Assembly: GCF_007859315.1 (NCBI RefSeq)
Contig: NZ_VOHA01000017.1
Location: 82,031-146,030, forward strand
Direction of reading: 5' to 3'
From: Reyranella sp. CPCC 100927
Lineage (GTDB): Bacteria; Pseudomonadota; Alphaproteobacteria; Reyranellales; Reyranellaceae
Length of the DNA stretch: 64,000 nt
Shown in pieces: positions 9,148-17,449 of the stretch (within the stretch, counting starts at the first letter, position 1; every line of letters begins with the position of its first letter). Both the position numbers and the translations under genes were made by a program. The notes beneath the pieces were generated by a model. That model ran no database searches. It saw only the letters and a list, made by a program, of their open reading frames with translations, and was not told the origin of the DNA.

Positions 9148-9702
9148 TCAGCCCTGTCCGTCCTGCTTCACCCGGGCGACGCGCGCATGCTCGCGATCAT
9201 CACCCGTGCGCGCCTCGAAGCTGACCTTGGCTCCTGCCTGCAGCGCCTCGAATTCACCCGGCGGCAAGCTGCTGCGATCGAAGTGAATTTCATCGCCGGC
9301 GTCGGTGGTAATGAGCCCATAGCCGTCGTCGGGATAAAGTTCGGCCACGGTCCCGACACCCTGCTGGTCATGCGCCTTGACCTCGCCGCGCAGCAGGCGT
9401 GCCTGGTCCTGGAGCTGGCGGCGTGCCGTCCTGAAGGCTTCGGTGATGGCGACATGGGGATCGTGCATCACCCGGCGTTCCGACGGCAGGCGGCTTACCA
9501 CGACACTGCGCTGGCCGGGCATCTCGATATACACGCGGACGCTGAACATCCCGCCCTGACGATCAGGCGCGCGCACAACGACGCGGCAGGATGTACCGCG
9601 ACTGAAAAATCGTTCCAACCGACCGATTTCACGCTGGATGCGCGCCTGCACGAACTCTGACGTTTCCATATTCTCGAAGACGATGGTGGGCGCCGTCTCC
9701 AT
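9148..9702 (-). CDS. HPF/RaiA-like ribosome-associated protein with C-terminal cold-shock domain
   Basis: 184 aa. Residues 5 to about 105 look like the hibernation-promoting factor fold: a beta strand, a helix (QARIQREIGRLERFF), strands CRVVVRAPD and FSVRVYIEM, then a long helix (PHVAITEAFRTARRQLQDQ). Residues about 115-180 read as a cold-shock/S1-like barrel (GTVAELYPDDGYGLITTDAG, EIHFDRSSL, AKVSFEART). The protein would bind ribosomes or RNA, presumably under stress. It lacks the usual HPF C-terminal dimerisation domain, the cold-shock part taking that place. This domain pairing is uncommon. The start is supported by GAGGA upstream. Confidence 0.8.
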   Translation of the reverse strand: METAPTIVFENMETSEFVQARIQREIGRLERFFSRGTSCRVVVRAPDRQGGMFSVRVYIEMPGQRSVVVSRLPSERRVMHDPHVAITEAFRTARRQLQDQARLLRGEVKAHDQQGVGTVAELYPDDGYGLITTDAGDEIHFDRSSLPPGEFEALQAGAKVSFEARTGDDREHARVARVKQDGQG

Positions 9703-9795
9703 CTCGTCCTCCTCTGCCCCAACGGTTCATGGGACTTCAACGAGTTTCCGCGATCGATGTTCCAGTGCGCCATCGACCATTCGCATTCGGGCTTG

Positions 9796-9817
9796 ACCTT
9801 GACATTAATGTCAAGGT
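9796..9817. promoter_or_regulatory. Perfect 22-bp palindrome, probable MerR-family operator
   Basis: Half-site ACCTTGACATT is followed immediately by its exact reverse complement, centred 40 bp before the merR-like gene. TTGACC (9793-9798) can serve as a -35 box, with the palindrome occupying the -35/-10 spacer as is usual for MerR-type operators. A -10 is not clear (TAGGTC at 9820 is a weak candidate). Confidence 0.75.
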
Positions 9818-9846
9818 GCTAGGTCATTGGTCATGAGGAACACCCC

Positions 9847-10248
9847 ATGCAAATCGGTGACATATCGCGACTCCTCGGCATCAGCACGCGCGTCATCCGC
9901 CATTATGAGATCGCCGGGCTCCTGCAGCCAAGCCGTTGTGAGAATGGCTACCGCCGGTTCTCCAGGGCCGACCTCCAGCGGATCGAATGGATCCGCGACT
10001 TGATCGCTGCCGGTTTCTCGACGCGCGAGATCGCGCGCCTGGCCACCTGCCTCGAGGACGGCCCTGGTGATGGCAGCAATGCCTGCAGCGTCGCGCTGCA
10101 CGACAAGCTCACTCAGATCGATCAGGCACTGGCGGTGCTGAAAGCACGCCGCCGCGTTGTTGCCGATCGCCTGGCGGTGCTGCCAGCCACGACAGCACAC
10201 GCGCCAACGACGGACCAACCGCCGGCCCGCCGTCCACGGAGAGCTTGA
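9847..10248 (+). CDS. MerR-family transcriptional regulator
   Basis: 133-aa DNA-binding regulator. Residues 1-68 form the MerR winged helix (MQIGDISRLLGISTRVIRHY, then GLLQPSRCENGYRRFS). A coiled-coil dimerisation helix spans about 78-115, and the tail is Pro/Arg rich. There is a single Cys pair candidate (C65 and C78) but no clear metal-binding signature, so the signal is unknown. A perfect 22-bp palindrome lies just upstream, indicating autoregulation. The stop codon overlaps the start of the VOC gene (TGATG), so the two are translationally coupled and the VOC protein is the likely regulated product. Confidence 0.9.
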   Translation: MQIGDISRLLGISTRVIRHYEIAGLLQPSRCENGYRRFSRADLQRIEWIRDLIAAGFSTREIARLATCLEDGPGDGSNACSVALHDKLTQIDQALAVLKARRRVVADRLAVLPATTAHAPTTDQPPARRPRRA

Positions 10249-10655
10249 TGAAAGTGCTCAACATCCTGGTACGGCGCTATCTTCCCCTGGCAGCTCTCGA
10301 TGCCGCCGTCCGCTTCCATGAGCAGATCATCGGCCAGAAGGCACGGCTGCGGTTCCACTATCCCCAGTACGACCTGGAACTGGCGCAGGTCGGTTCCATC
10401 CTGTTCATCGCCGGCACGCCCGAAAGCCTGGCGCCGTTCGTGAACACGCACGCGACGTTCATGGTCGACGGTATCGCTGCGTTCGCGCAGCACTTGCCCT
10501 CGGTCGGCGCCGAGATCCTCGAGGGACCGCAGGACGTGCCGACCGGGCAGAACATGCTCGTGCGCCATCCCGACGGCATGCTGATCGAGTACGTCGAGCA
10601 CCGCGACAAACACCCTGCCGATCGCATGTATGAACCGGATGACGTCACGATCTAG
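10248..10655 (+). CDS. VOC-superfamily (glyoxalase/bleomycin resistance-like) protein
   Basis: 135-aa single-domain vicinal-oxygen-chelate fold protein. Visible pattern: LPLAALDAAVRFHEQIIG at the start, a beta strand with ILFIAGTPESL, then THATFMVDGIAAFAQHLP, and a C-terminal RHPDGMLIEYVEHRDK carrying the usual Glu metal ligand. Such proteins act as dioxygenases, glyoxalases or drug-binding proteins, and the substrate cannot be read from the sequence. The ATG at 10248 overlaps the merR-like stop by one base; an alternative TTG one codon earlier is less likely. Confidence 0.82.
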   Translation: MKVLNILVRRYLPLAALDAAVRFHEQIIGQKARLRFHYPQYDLELAQVGSILFIAGTPESLAPFVNTHATFMVDGIAAFAQHLPSVGAEILEGPQDVPTGQNMLVRHPDGMLIEYVEHRDKHPADRMYEPDDVTI

Positions 10656-10675
10656 GTGTGCTGCATTGCCGATCC

Positions 10676-11263
10676 ATGCTGATCAAGCGCGCCATCCTCG
10701 ACCGCATTGCCAGCGGCGTCGTCACCCTGGCCTTCCGACGCTGGCGCCGGCCGACCGTGCGGTCCGGCGGCCAGCTGCGCACCGCCATCGGCCTGCTGGC
10801 GATCGACACCGTCGAGCCGATCGGCCCTGCCGAGATCACCGAACGCGATGCGGCACTTGCCGGATATGACAATCGGCCGGCACTGCTGAAGACGCTGCCC
10901 GCCGTCGATGGCGGCACCCTCTACCGCATCGCCCTGCGACCTGTCGGACCTGACCCACGCCTTGCCCTGCGCCAGCAGGCCAAGCTGAGCGACGGTGAAT
11001 GGTCCGATCTGAGCGATCGCCTGACGCGGCTTGACCGGCACAGCCCGCACGGCGCCTGGACCTGCGCTGTCCTGGACCTCATCGACCACAATGAAGGCGT
11101 GCGGGCCGGCGATCTCGCCGCGCGCCTGGGCCGGCCCCGGCTGGCTTTCAAGGCTGATGTGCGCAAGCTGAAGGCCCTGGGCCTGACCGAAAGCCTTGAT
11201 GTCGGCTACCGCTTGTCGGCCCGCGGCCGCGCTGTTCTGACACGGCTGGCCCATCGCGCGTAA
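10676..11263 (+). CDS. ASCH-like protein with C-terminal winged-helix segment
   Basis: 195 aa, no signal peptide. The N-terminal part (about residues 1-90) resembles an ASCH/PUA-like beta barrel: LIKRAILDRIASGVVTLAFR, the TVRSGGQLRTAIG turn, then strands GLLAIDTVEPI and LYRIALRPVG. The last 75 residues look like a winged helix (GVRAGDLAARLGRPRLAFKA, then VRKLKALGLTESLDVGYRLS). ASCH domains bind RNA or modified nucleotides. The combination suggests a regulatory or nucleic-acid role, but this is inferred from pattern only. The start at 10676 is chosen over a GTG at 10658; neither has a clear ribosome site. Confidence 0.62.
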   Translation: MLIKRAILDRIASGVVTLAFRRWRRPTVRSGGQLRTAIGLLAIDTVEPIGPAEITERDAALAGYDNRPALLKTLPAVDGGTLYRIALRPVGPDPRLALRQQAKLSDGEWSDLSDRLTRLDRHSPHGAWTCAVLDLIDHNEGVRAGDLAARLGRPRLAFKADVRKLKALGLTESLDVGYRLSARGRAVLTRLAHRA

Positions 11264-11364
11264 GCCACGCTTGCGGCGGCCGTTTCAAGCCTGTCTTGAA
11301 CGGCCAGCGCTTTGTCGCCATTGTGGGCAGTCGTGGGCCGCTTGCCCACAGGAGACTTGTTGAC

Positions 11365-12768
11365 ATGGCTCTGGCCGCCGCCGTCCACCCCCCGCATATC
11401 GACGAGACCATTGCCGAGCTCAAGGCACTGTTCGGCGACCGCCTGAGCACGGCCGCCGCCGTACGCGAGCAGCATGGCAAGGACATCAGCTTTCACGATG
11501 CCCATCTGCCGGACGCGGTGGTGTTCGCGGAGTCGACCGAAGAAGTGCAGAAGATCGTCCAGATCTGCGCGCGCTACCGGACCCCGATCATCGCCTTCGG
11601 CACGGGCACCTCCCTGGAGGGCCACATCTCGGCGCCGCAGGGCGGCATCTCCGTCGACGTCAGCCGCATGAACCAGGTGCTGCAGGTCAACGAGGCCGAC
11701 CTCGACGTCGTCGTGCAGCCGGGCGTCACGCGCAAGCAGCTCAACGAGTATATCCGGGCCACGGGCCTGTTCTTCCCGATCGATCCCGGCGCCGATGCCT
11801 CGATCGGCGGCATGACCAGCACGCGTGCCTCGGGCACCAACGCCGTGCGCTACGGCACCATGCGCGAGAACGTGCTCGCCCTTCAGGTTGTGACTCCTGA
11901 TGGGCGGATCATGCGGTTGGGCCGGCGTGCGCGCAAATCGTCGGCAGGCTACGATCTGGTCAAGCTGTTCGTGGGTTCGGAAGGCACGCTGGGCATCATT
12001 ACGGAGATCACGCTGCGGCTGTACGGCATCCCTGAATCGATGGCGGCGGCAACCTGCGCCTTCGAGTCCCTGGAAGGCGCCGTCAGCACCGTGATCCAGA
12101 CCATCCAGTCGGGCGTGCCGATCGCGCGCATCGAGCTGCTGGACGACATCCAGGTCGACTCGGTGAATCGCTACTCCAAGATGAGCCTGCCCGTGAAGAA
12201 CACGCTGTTCCTCGAGTTTCACGGGACCGAGGCCAGCGTGAAGGAGCAGGCCGAGATGGTGCAGGCGATCGCCAGCGACAATGACGGCGGCAGCTTCGCC
12301 TTCACCACGCAGGCCGAGGAGCGCACCAAGATGTGGCAGGCGCGCCATGACGCGGCGTGGGCCAACAAGGCGCTCAAGGCCGGCTGGGGTATGTGGGCGA
12401 CGGACGTCTGCGTGCCGATCTCGCGGCTGGCCGAATGCATCCTGGCCACCAAGCAGGATATCGTGGCGTACGATCTCGTGGCACCGATCGTCGGCCATGT
12501 CGGCGACGGCAACTTCCACCTCACGATCATGGTCGATCCCGACGACCCGACCAACCTGCAGCGGGCCGAGACGGTCAACGATCGCATGGTGGCGCGCGCC
12601 CTCGAGTTGGGCGGCACCTGCACCGGCGAGCACGGCGTCGGGATGGGCAAGATCAAGTATCTTTATGCCGAGCACGGTGAGGCCGTGAGCCTGATGCGCG
12701 CCGTGAAGCGCGCGCTCGACCCCGACAACATCATGAACCCGGGCAAGATCTTCGGGCCGATGAACTGA
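11365..12768 (+). CDS. FAD-linked D-lactate dehydrogenase (cytochrome) / glycolate oxidase-like
   Basis: Flavoprotein that oxidises a 2-hydroxy acid, most likely D-lactate, and passes electrons to the respiratory chain. 467 aa. The PCMH-type FAD domain shows PIIAFGTGTSLEGH, DVVVQPGVTRKQLN, FPIDPGADASIGGMTSTRAS and VGSEGTLGIITEITLRLY. The C-terminal FAD-oxidase domain shows HVGDGNFHLTIMVDP and GTCTGEHGVGMGKIKYL, ending DPDNIMNPGKIF. The start at 11365 has AGGAG 10 bases upstream; the frame is open further upstream but that part has no homology pattern. Alternatives in the same family are GlcD or 2-hydroxyglutarate dehydrogenase. Confidence 0.9.
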   Translation: MALAAAVHPPHIDETIAELKALFGDRLSTAAAVREQHGKDISFHDAHLPDAVVFAESTEEVQKIVQICARYRTPIIAFGTGTSLEGHISAPQGGISVDVSRMNQVLQVNEADLDVVVQPGVTRKQLNEYIRATGLFFPIDPGADASIGGMTSTRASGTNAVRYGTMRENVLALQVVTPDGRIMRLGRRARKSSAGYDLVKLFVGSEGTLGIITEITLRLYGIPESMAAATCAFESLEGAVSTVIQTIQSGVPIARIELLDDIQVDSVNRYSKMSLPVKNTLFLEFHGTEASVKEQAEMVQAIASDNDGGSFAFTTQAEERTKMWQARHDAAWANKALKAGWGMWATDVCVPISRLAECILATKQDIVAYDLVAPIVGHVGDGNFHLTIMVDPDDPTNLQRAETVNDRMVARALELGGTCTGEHGVGMGKIKYLYAEHGEAVSLMRAVKRALDPDNIMNPGKIFGPMN

Positions 12769-12795
12769 CAGCCTGTGATTTTTTGAGCCCACGCC

Positions 12796-12881
12796 TGTCA
12801 TCCCGAGCGTGCGAGGGATCTTTTCGGCCGCGAACGGCGCGAAAAACTGCTGAAAGATTCCTCGCTACGCTCGGAATGACA
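12796..12881. repeat. Long inverted repeat of the CCTCGCTACGCTCGGAATGAC type
   Basis: Arms of about 26 bases (starting TGTCATCCCGAGCGTGCGAG and ending CTCGCTACGCTCGGAATGAC) flank a 34-base loop between the convergent dehydrogenase and nasA genes. The arms pair with few mismatches. This type of palindrome is dispersed in many bacterial genomes and here can also serve as a bidirectional transcription stop. Confidence 0.7.
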
Positions 12882-12938
12882 GCGCGCGGCAATAAGATCA
12901 CAGCCTCTGAGCGCAGCGCGAGCATCCCGCCGCTCACG

Positions 12939-15653
12939 TCAGGCAAAAGCTTTGCTTTTGCCGTGATGCGAGCCGGTGGCTTGCTCTGCGAGGAGTGCAC
13001 GCAGTTCTGGCAGGCAAGAACCGCAGTTGGTGCCGGCCCTCAGGCGTTCGCCCAAGGCGCGCGTCGTGCGGCAGCCGCTCGCGATGGCCAGCTCGATGGC
13101 ACCACGGTCAACACCGTGGCAGGCGCAGACCACCGGGCCTTGGATGCCTTGCCCAAGACTGCGGCCGGCCAGGATGGCGCGTCGCTGATCGACGGCGAGC
13201 CGCTGATGGTCGAACAGCGCGGCGGGACCACTGCGTGACGGCAAGCCGGTTGCATCGGCTGCGATATAGAAAGCGAATTGCAAGCGCTCGCCTGCAACCA
13301 GGGCAGCGCGAAGACGGCCTGCCGCAGGATCGCGATACTGCAGCCATTCGGCGGAAGACACGGTCGCGGTCGCCAGCGCCGCCAGCTTTTCCCAGGCAGC
13401 GTGCGGCGTTTCAGGGCCGGCCATTTCATAGCACCAGTGATCGGCGCCGCGGACCGCCACCCAGTAGGCATGGCCGTCGAGCGCCAGTTTCTGGCGTGAC
13501 AGCACAAGTCCCTGCCATCGCGCGAGCACCGGACTGACACGCACCGGCGTCGCCTTCAGTTCAGGCTGACCCGAGTGTGGATCGGTCTGCGGATTGACCA
13601 TCTCGTTCACGCGACCGGCGGCGCTCAGCGTGCCGGTCCAGTGCATCGGCGCAAAGACCGTCCCCGGCCGTTGATCTGTTGTGACGCTGACGCGCAGTGT
13701 CGCGGTGCCCCAACGGCTCTCGATCCGTGCCAGGTCACCGTCGACAAGATCGTACCGCGCCGCGTCGTGCGAATGGATGGCCAGCAGCGGCTCCGGTCGA
13801 TGCGTCGACAGACGCGCGGCACGGCCGGTGCGTGTCATGGTGTGCCATTGGTCACGATAGCGACCGGTGTTCAGGATCAGGGGGAACTCGTCTGTCGCAG
13901 CGTGGCGTGGCGCACGGGGCGTCACGGCAACGAATCGACCGCGGCCGTCTGGCGTGACGAAGGTGCCGTCACCGAACAGGCGTCGCCGCGGCGCATCCTG
14001 GTCGGCACGCCACGGCCAATGAAACGGCTCAAGAGCGTCATAGGCCGAGTCCGAAATGTCGGCCACGGCACCGATATTGAAGGCGCGCGCACCGTCGTTC
14101 TCGAACGCCGAGAGGCGCGCGTGCTCGCGGAAGATGTCGCCCGGGCCACGATAGGCGAACGACTCGGCGAAGCCCATGCGGCGCGCGACCTCGCTCAGCG
14201 CCCACCAATCGGGACGCGCCAGGCCGGGTGCGGGCCGCACCGGACGCTGGCGCGAGATCCGACGTTCGGAATTGGTGACGGTGCCATCCTTCTCACCCCA
14301 GCCAGCGGCCGGCAGCAATACGTCGGCATGACGCGCCGTATCGGTGTCTCGCACGAAGTCGGAAACGACGACGAAATCGCAGGCTTCCAGCGCGCGCGCC
14401 ACGCGACCGGCATCCGGCAGGCTCACGGCCGGATTGGTCGCCATGATCCAGATGGCCTTGATCTCGCCGGCCTCGATGGCGCGGAACAAGTCGACCGCCT
14501 TGTGGCCACCCGATATCGCCAGGTGCGGCGCATTCCAGAAACGACGGACCCGATCGACGCTCGCGGTGTCGTCGTAGGTCATATGTGCCGCCAATTGATT
14601 GGCCAGCGCCCCGACCTCGCGGCCTCCCATGGCATTGGGCTGGCCGGTGACCGAGAACGGCCCCATGCCCGCTCGGCCGATGCGCCCCGTCAACAGGTGC
14701 GCATTGATGATGGCGTTGACCTTGTCGGTACCGGCGGAAGACTGGTTCACGCCCTGGGAATAGACGGTGACGGTCTTTTCGGTTTGCGCGAACAGCGCGA
14801 AGAACGCCGCAATATCAGCGCTTGCCAATCCACAGAACCGCGCAACGGTTTCAACATCCGGCATCGTTGCGCGAGCGGTGGCCAGCGCCTGATCAACGTC
14901 TGATGTATGCCGGTTGACGAAGGTTCGATCGGCAGCACCGACGTCATGCAGATGCACGAGCAGGCCGTTGAACAAGGCCACGTCGCTTCCCGCCACCAGC
15001 GGCAGATGCAGGTCGGCGATATCGCAGGTTGCCGTGCGTCGCGGGTCGATAACCACGACCCGCAGCGTCGGGCGTCGCTCGCGTTCGGCCACGATGCGCT
15101 GGAACAGGATGGGATGGCACCAGGCGAGATTGGAGCCGACCAGCACGATGAGATCGGCCTGCTCGAGATCCTCGTAGACACCGGGCACGGTGTCGCTGCC
15201 GAAGGCACGACGATGGCCGGTAACCGACGAGGCCATGCACAGTCGCGAGTTGGTGTCGAGGTGGCGCGAGCCGATAAACCCTTTCAGCAACTTGTTGGCG
15301 ACATAGTAGTCCTCGGTCAGAAGCTGCCCCGAAACATAGAAGGCGACGGCGTCCCGGCCGTGCGCGGCGATGACCTCCTGGAACCGGCCGGCGACGCGGT
15401 CGAGCGTCTCGTCCCAGCCGGCGGGACGCCCGTCGATCTCGGGTGCGAGCAGACGGCCGTCGAGCCCCAGCGTCTCGCCCAATGCTGACCCCTTGGAGCA
15501 CAGGCGGCCGAAATTCGCCGGATGCTGCGGATCGCCCACGACCGTGACGCTGCCGTGCTCGTCGGACGTCGCCAGCAGGCCGCAGCCCACACCGCAGTAG
15601 GCGCACGTCGTGCGAACTATCTGCTGACCTCGTGCCACCGGCTGCAGCAACAC
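12939..15653 (-). CDS. nasA: Assimilatory nitrate reductase catalytic subunit
   Basis: Cytoplasmic molybdopterin enzyme reducing nitrate to nitrite, about 904 aa. The N-terminal [4Fe-4S] motif TTCAYCGVGCG with a later GRLCSKG gives ligands C17, C20, C24 and C52. The NSRLCMASS segment carries the probable Mo ligand. HLLTGRIGRAGMGPFSVTGQ and the C-terminal molydopterin dinucleotide-binding barrel follow. The last about 60 residues form a BFD-like [2Fe-2S] domain (CACHGV then NCGSC), as in the long NasA/NarB type. The start is a GTG at 15653, preceded by GGGGAGGT at 5-base spacing; the longer open frame upstream is not supported. It is the last gene of the nitrate operon. No NADH-dependent partner subunit is nearby. 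Confidence 0.95.
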   Translation of the reverse strand: MLLQPVARGQQIVRTTCAYCGVGCGLLATSDEHGSVTVVGDPQHPANFGRLCSKGSALGETLGLDGRLLAPEIDGRPAGWDETLDRVAGRFQEVIAAHGRDAVAFYVSGQLLTEDYYVANKLLKGFIGSRHLDTNSRLCMASSVTGHRRAFGSDTVPGVYEDLEQADLIVLVGSNLAWCHPILFQRIVAERERRPTLRVVVIDPRRTATCDIADLHLPLVAGSDVALFNGLLVHLHDVGAADRTFVNRHTSDVDQALATARATMPDVETVARFCGLASADIAAFFALFAQTEKTVTVYSQGVNQSSAGTDKVNAIINAHLLTGRIGRAGMGPFSVTGQPNAMGGREVGALANQLAAHMTYDDTASVDRVRRFWNAPHLAISGGHKAVDLFRAIEAGEIKAIWIMATNPAVSLPDAGRVARALEACDFVVVSDFVRDTDTARHADVLLPAAGWGEKDGTVTNSERRISRQRPVRPAPGLARPDWWALSEVARRMGFAESFAYRGPGDIFREHARLSAFENDGARAFNIGAVADISDSAYDALEPFHWPWRADQDAPRRRLFGDGTFVTPDGRGRFVAVTPRAPRHAATDEFPLILNTGRYRDQWHTMTRTGRAARLSTHRPEPLLAIHSHDAARYDLVDGDLARIESRWGTATLRVSVTTDQRPGTVFAPMHWTGTLSAAGRVNEMVNPQTDPHSGQPELKATPVRVSPVLARWQGLVLSRQKLALDGHAYWVAVRGADHWCYEMAGPETPHAAWEKLAALATATVSSAEWLQYRDPAAGRLRAALVAGERLQFAFYIAADATGLPSRSGPAALFDHQRLAVDQRRAILAGRSLGQGIQGPVVCACHGVDRGAIELAIASGCRTTRALGERLRAGTNCGSCLPELRALLAEQATGSHHGKSKAFA

Positions 15654-15693
15654 GCTACACCTCCCCTTTTGCCTCCGATGGGAGACGGTGACG

Positions 15694-16497
15694 TCAGGCC
15701 GCTCGCGACGGCAGCTTGTGCCGCGCATAGAGGAACTCCATCACCGCGGCACGGCAGCGTGTGTATTCGGCGTCAGTCGCCAGTTCGAGGCGCCGCCGCG
15801 GGCGCGGCAAGCCGACTGCGAGCACATCGCCGATGGTCGCCGACGGGCCGTTGGTCATCATCACGATGCGATCGGAGAGCAGGACGGCTTCATCGACGTC
15901 GTGCGTAATCATCATCACCGTGTTGCCGAGCTTGGCGTGGATATCCATCACCGAGTCCTGCAAGTGCGCTCTGGTCAGCGCGTCGAGCGCGCCGAACGGT
16001 TCGTCCATCAGCAGGACCTTGGGCTGCATCGCCAGCGCCCGGGCGATGCCGACGCGTTGCTTCATGCCGCCGGAGATCTCGTGCGGCCGCTTGTCCTTGT
16101 GCTGGGCCATCTGGACCAGTTCAAGCTTGTGCATGACCCAGTCGTGCCGCTCCGACGCCGATTTGGCCCGGCCGAACACCTTGTCGACGGCGATGCGCAC
16201 GTTGCCGTAGACCGTGAGCCACGGCAGCAGCGAGTGGTTCTGGAACACGATGGCGCGATCCGGTCCCGGCGCGTCGACCACCTGGCCTTCGAGAAAGACC
16301 TCGCCGGTGGTCGATTTCAGCAGGCCGCCGACGATGTTCAGCAACGTTGACTTGCCGCAGCCGGAATGACCGATGATCGAAACGTACTCGCCTTCGTCGA
16401 TCCGCAGATCGATATCGCGCAGCACCTCGGTGGCGAGCGCGCCGCGCCGGAAGCTCATGCCGACCTGCTCGAAGTTGAGATAGGCCTTGGTTGCCAT
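15694..16497 (-). CDS. nrtD: Nitrate ABC transporter ATP-binding protein
   Basis: ATPase energising nitrate import, 267 aa. Walker A GHSGCGKST near residue 48, Q-loop FQNHSLLPWLTVYGN, signature ISGGMKQR, Walker B VLLMDEPFGALD, and the switch His in ITHDVDEAV are all present. Length and motif spacing match NrtD/SsuB-type ATPases. There is no C-terminal substrate-binding fusion, so this is NrtD rather than NrtC. The start MATKAYLNF at 16497 is clear; the upstream extension of the frame runs into the nrtB gene. It lies 17 bp downstream of nrtB in the nas operon. Confidence 0.95.
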   Translation of the reverse strand: MATKAYLNFEQVGMSFRRGALATEVLRDIDLRIDEGEYVSIIGHSGCGKSTLLNIVGGLLKSTTGEVFLEGQVVDAPGPDRAIVFQNHSLLPWLTVYGNVRIAVDKVFGRAKSASERHDWVMHKLELVQMAQHKDKRPHEISGGMKQRVGIARALAMQPKVLLMDEPFGALDALTRAHLQDSVMDIHAKLGNTVMMITHDVDEAVLLSDRIVMMTNGPSATIGDVLAVGLPRPRRRLELATDAEYTRCRAAVMEFLYARHKLPSRAA

Positions 16498-16514
16498 GAC
16501 CGCGTCTCCTGCGT

Positions 16515-17420
16515 TCACGAAGCTGATGTGCCGTGCGACACGACATGGCCCAGCGCCGCGATCAGGCGGTCGAGCAGGAAACCGACCAGGCCGATGTAGA
16601 CCAGCGCCACGATGATGTCGCTGATGCGCGAGCTGTTCCACGCGTCCCAGATGAAGAAGCCGATGCCGACGCCGCCGATCAGCATCTCGGCCGCGACGAT
16701 CGCCAGCCACGACAGGCCGACGCCGATGCGCAGGCCGGTGAAGATGTAGGGGACCGTGGCCGGCAAGGTGATCTTCCAGAAAAACTCGTACCAGCTGAGC
16801 CGGATGACGGCGGCGACGTTGCGATAATCCTGCGGGATGTGGCGCACGCCGACCGACGTATTGATGATCACCGGCCAAATCGACGTGATGAAGATCACGA
16901 AAATCGCCGAGGGCTGCGCATCACGGAAACCCGCCAGCGACAAGGGCAGCCAGGCCAGAGGCGGGATGGTGCGCAGCACCTGGAAGATCGGATCGAGCCC
17001 GCGCATCGCCCAGGTGCTCTGGCCGACCACGACACCCAGTGCGATGCCGACGATCGCGGCCAATGTGAAGCCGATCGCAACGCGGCTGAGGCTCTTGGCG
17101 ATGTGCCAGAAGGCACCTTTGTCGATACCGCCGTTATCGTAGAACGGATCGACGATGAAGTCCCAGGTGTCGGCCAGCACCTTGGTCGGCGGCGGCAGGC
17201 GCGAACCGGCTTGCGAGCACAGCAGCTGCCACACCACCAGCACCAGTGTCAGCACGATCAGCGGCGGGATCACGCGGCCGGCGACATCCCGCAACACCGG
17301 ACCATAGCGCTCGGCCAGCGGTGGCCGTTTCAGCGGCAGTGCCACGATATCGGCCTGCGGTGCCGCCGCCGGCGCTTCGGGCGCCGCGGTCGGCTTCAGG
17401 GCCTGCACGACTGGAGGCAT
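16515..17420 (-). CDS. nrtB: Nitrate ABC transporter permease
   Basis: Inner-membrane channel subunit of the nitrate importer, 301 aa. A Pro/Ala-rich cytoplasmic N-terminus of about 50 residues precedes six predicted helices. The binding-protein-dependent transport signature is visible around NVAAVIRLSWYEFFWKITLP (the EAA-type loop), and the GLSWLAIVAAEML segment is typical of NrtB/SsuC. Two adjacent ATGs (17423 and 17420) follow AAGGAG; the second has better spacing. It lies between nrtA and nrtD, and the three together form a complete importer. Confidence 0.94.
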   Translation of the reverse strand: MPPVVQALKPTAAPEAPAAAPQADIVALPLKRPPLAERYGPVLRDVAGRVIPPLIVLTLVLVVWQLLCSQAGSRLPPPTKVLADTWDFIVDPFYDNGGIDKGAFWHIAKSLSRVAIGFTLAAIVGIALGVVVGQSTWAMRGLDPIFQVLRTIPPLAWLPLSLAGFRDAQPSAIFVIFITSIWPVIINTSVGVRHIPQDYRNVAAVIRLSWYEFFWKITLPATVPYIFTGLRIGVGLSWLAIVAAEMLIGGVGIGFFIWDAWNSSRISDIIVALVYIGLVGFLLDRLIAALGHVVSHGTSAS

Positions 17421-17449
17421 CATACGCTCCTTGAGAGGATATCGTCGGC

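Noticed and set aside
15654..15728. N-terminal extension of NasA by 25 residues to an ATG at 15728
   Set aside because: The GTG at 15653 has a strong GGGGAGGT site five bases upstream and gives the normal NasA N-terminus; the extension has no family similarity.
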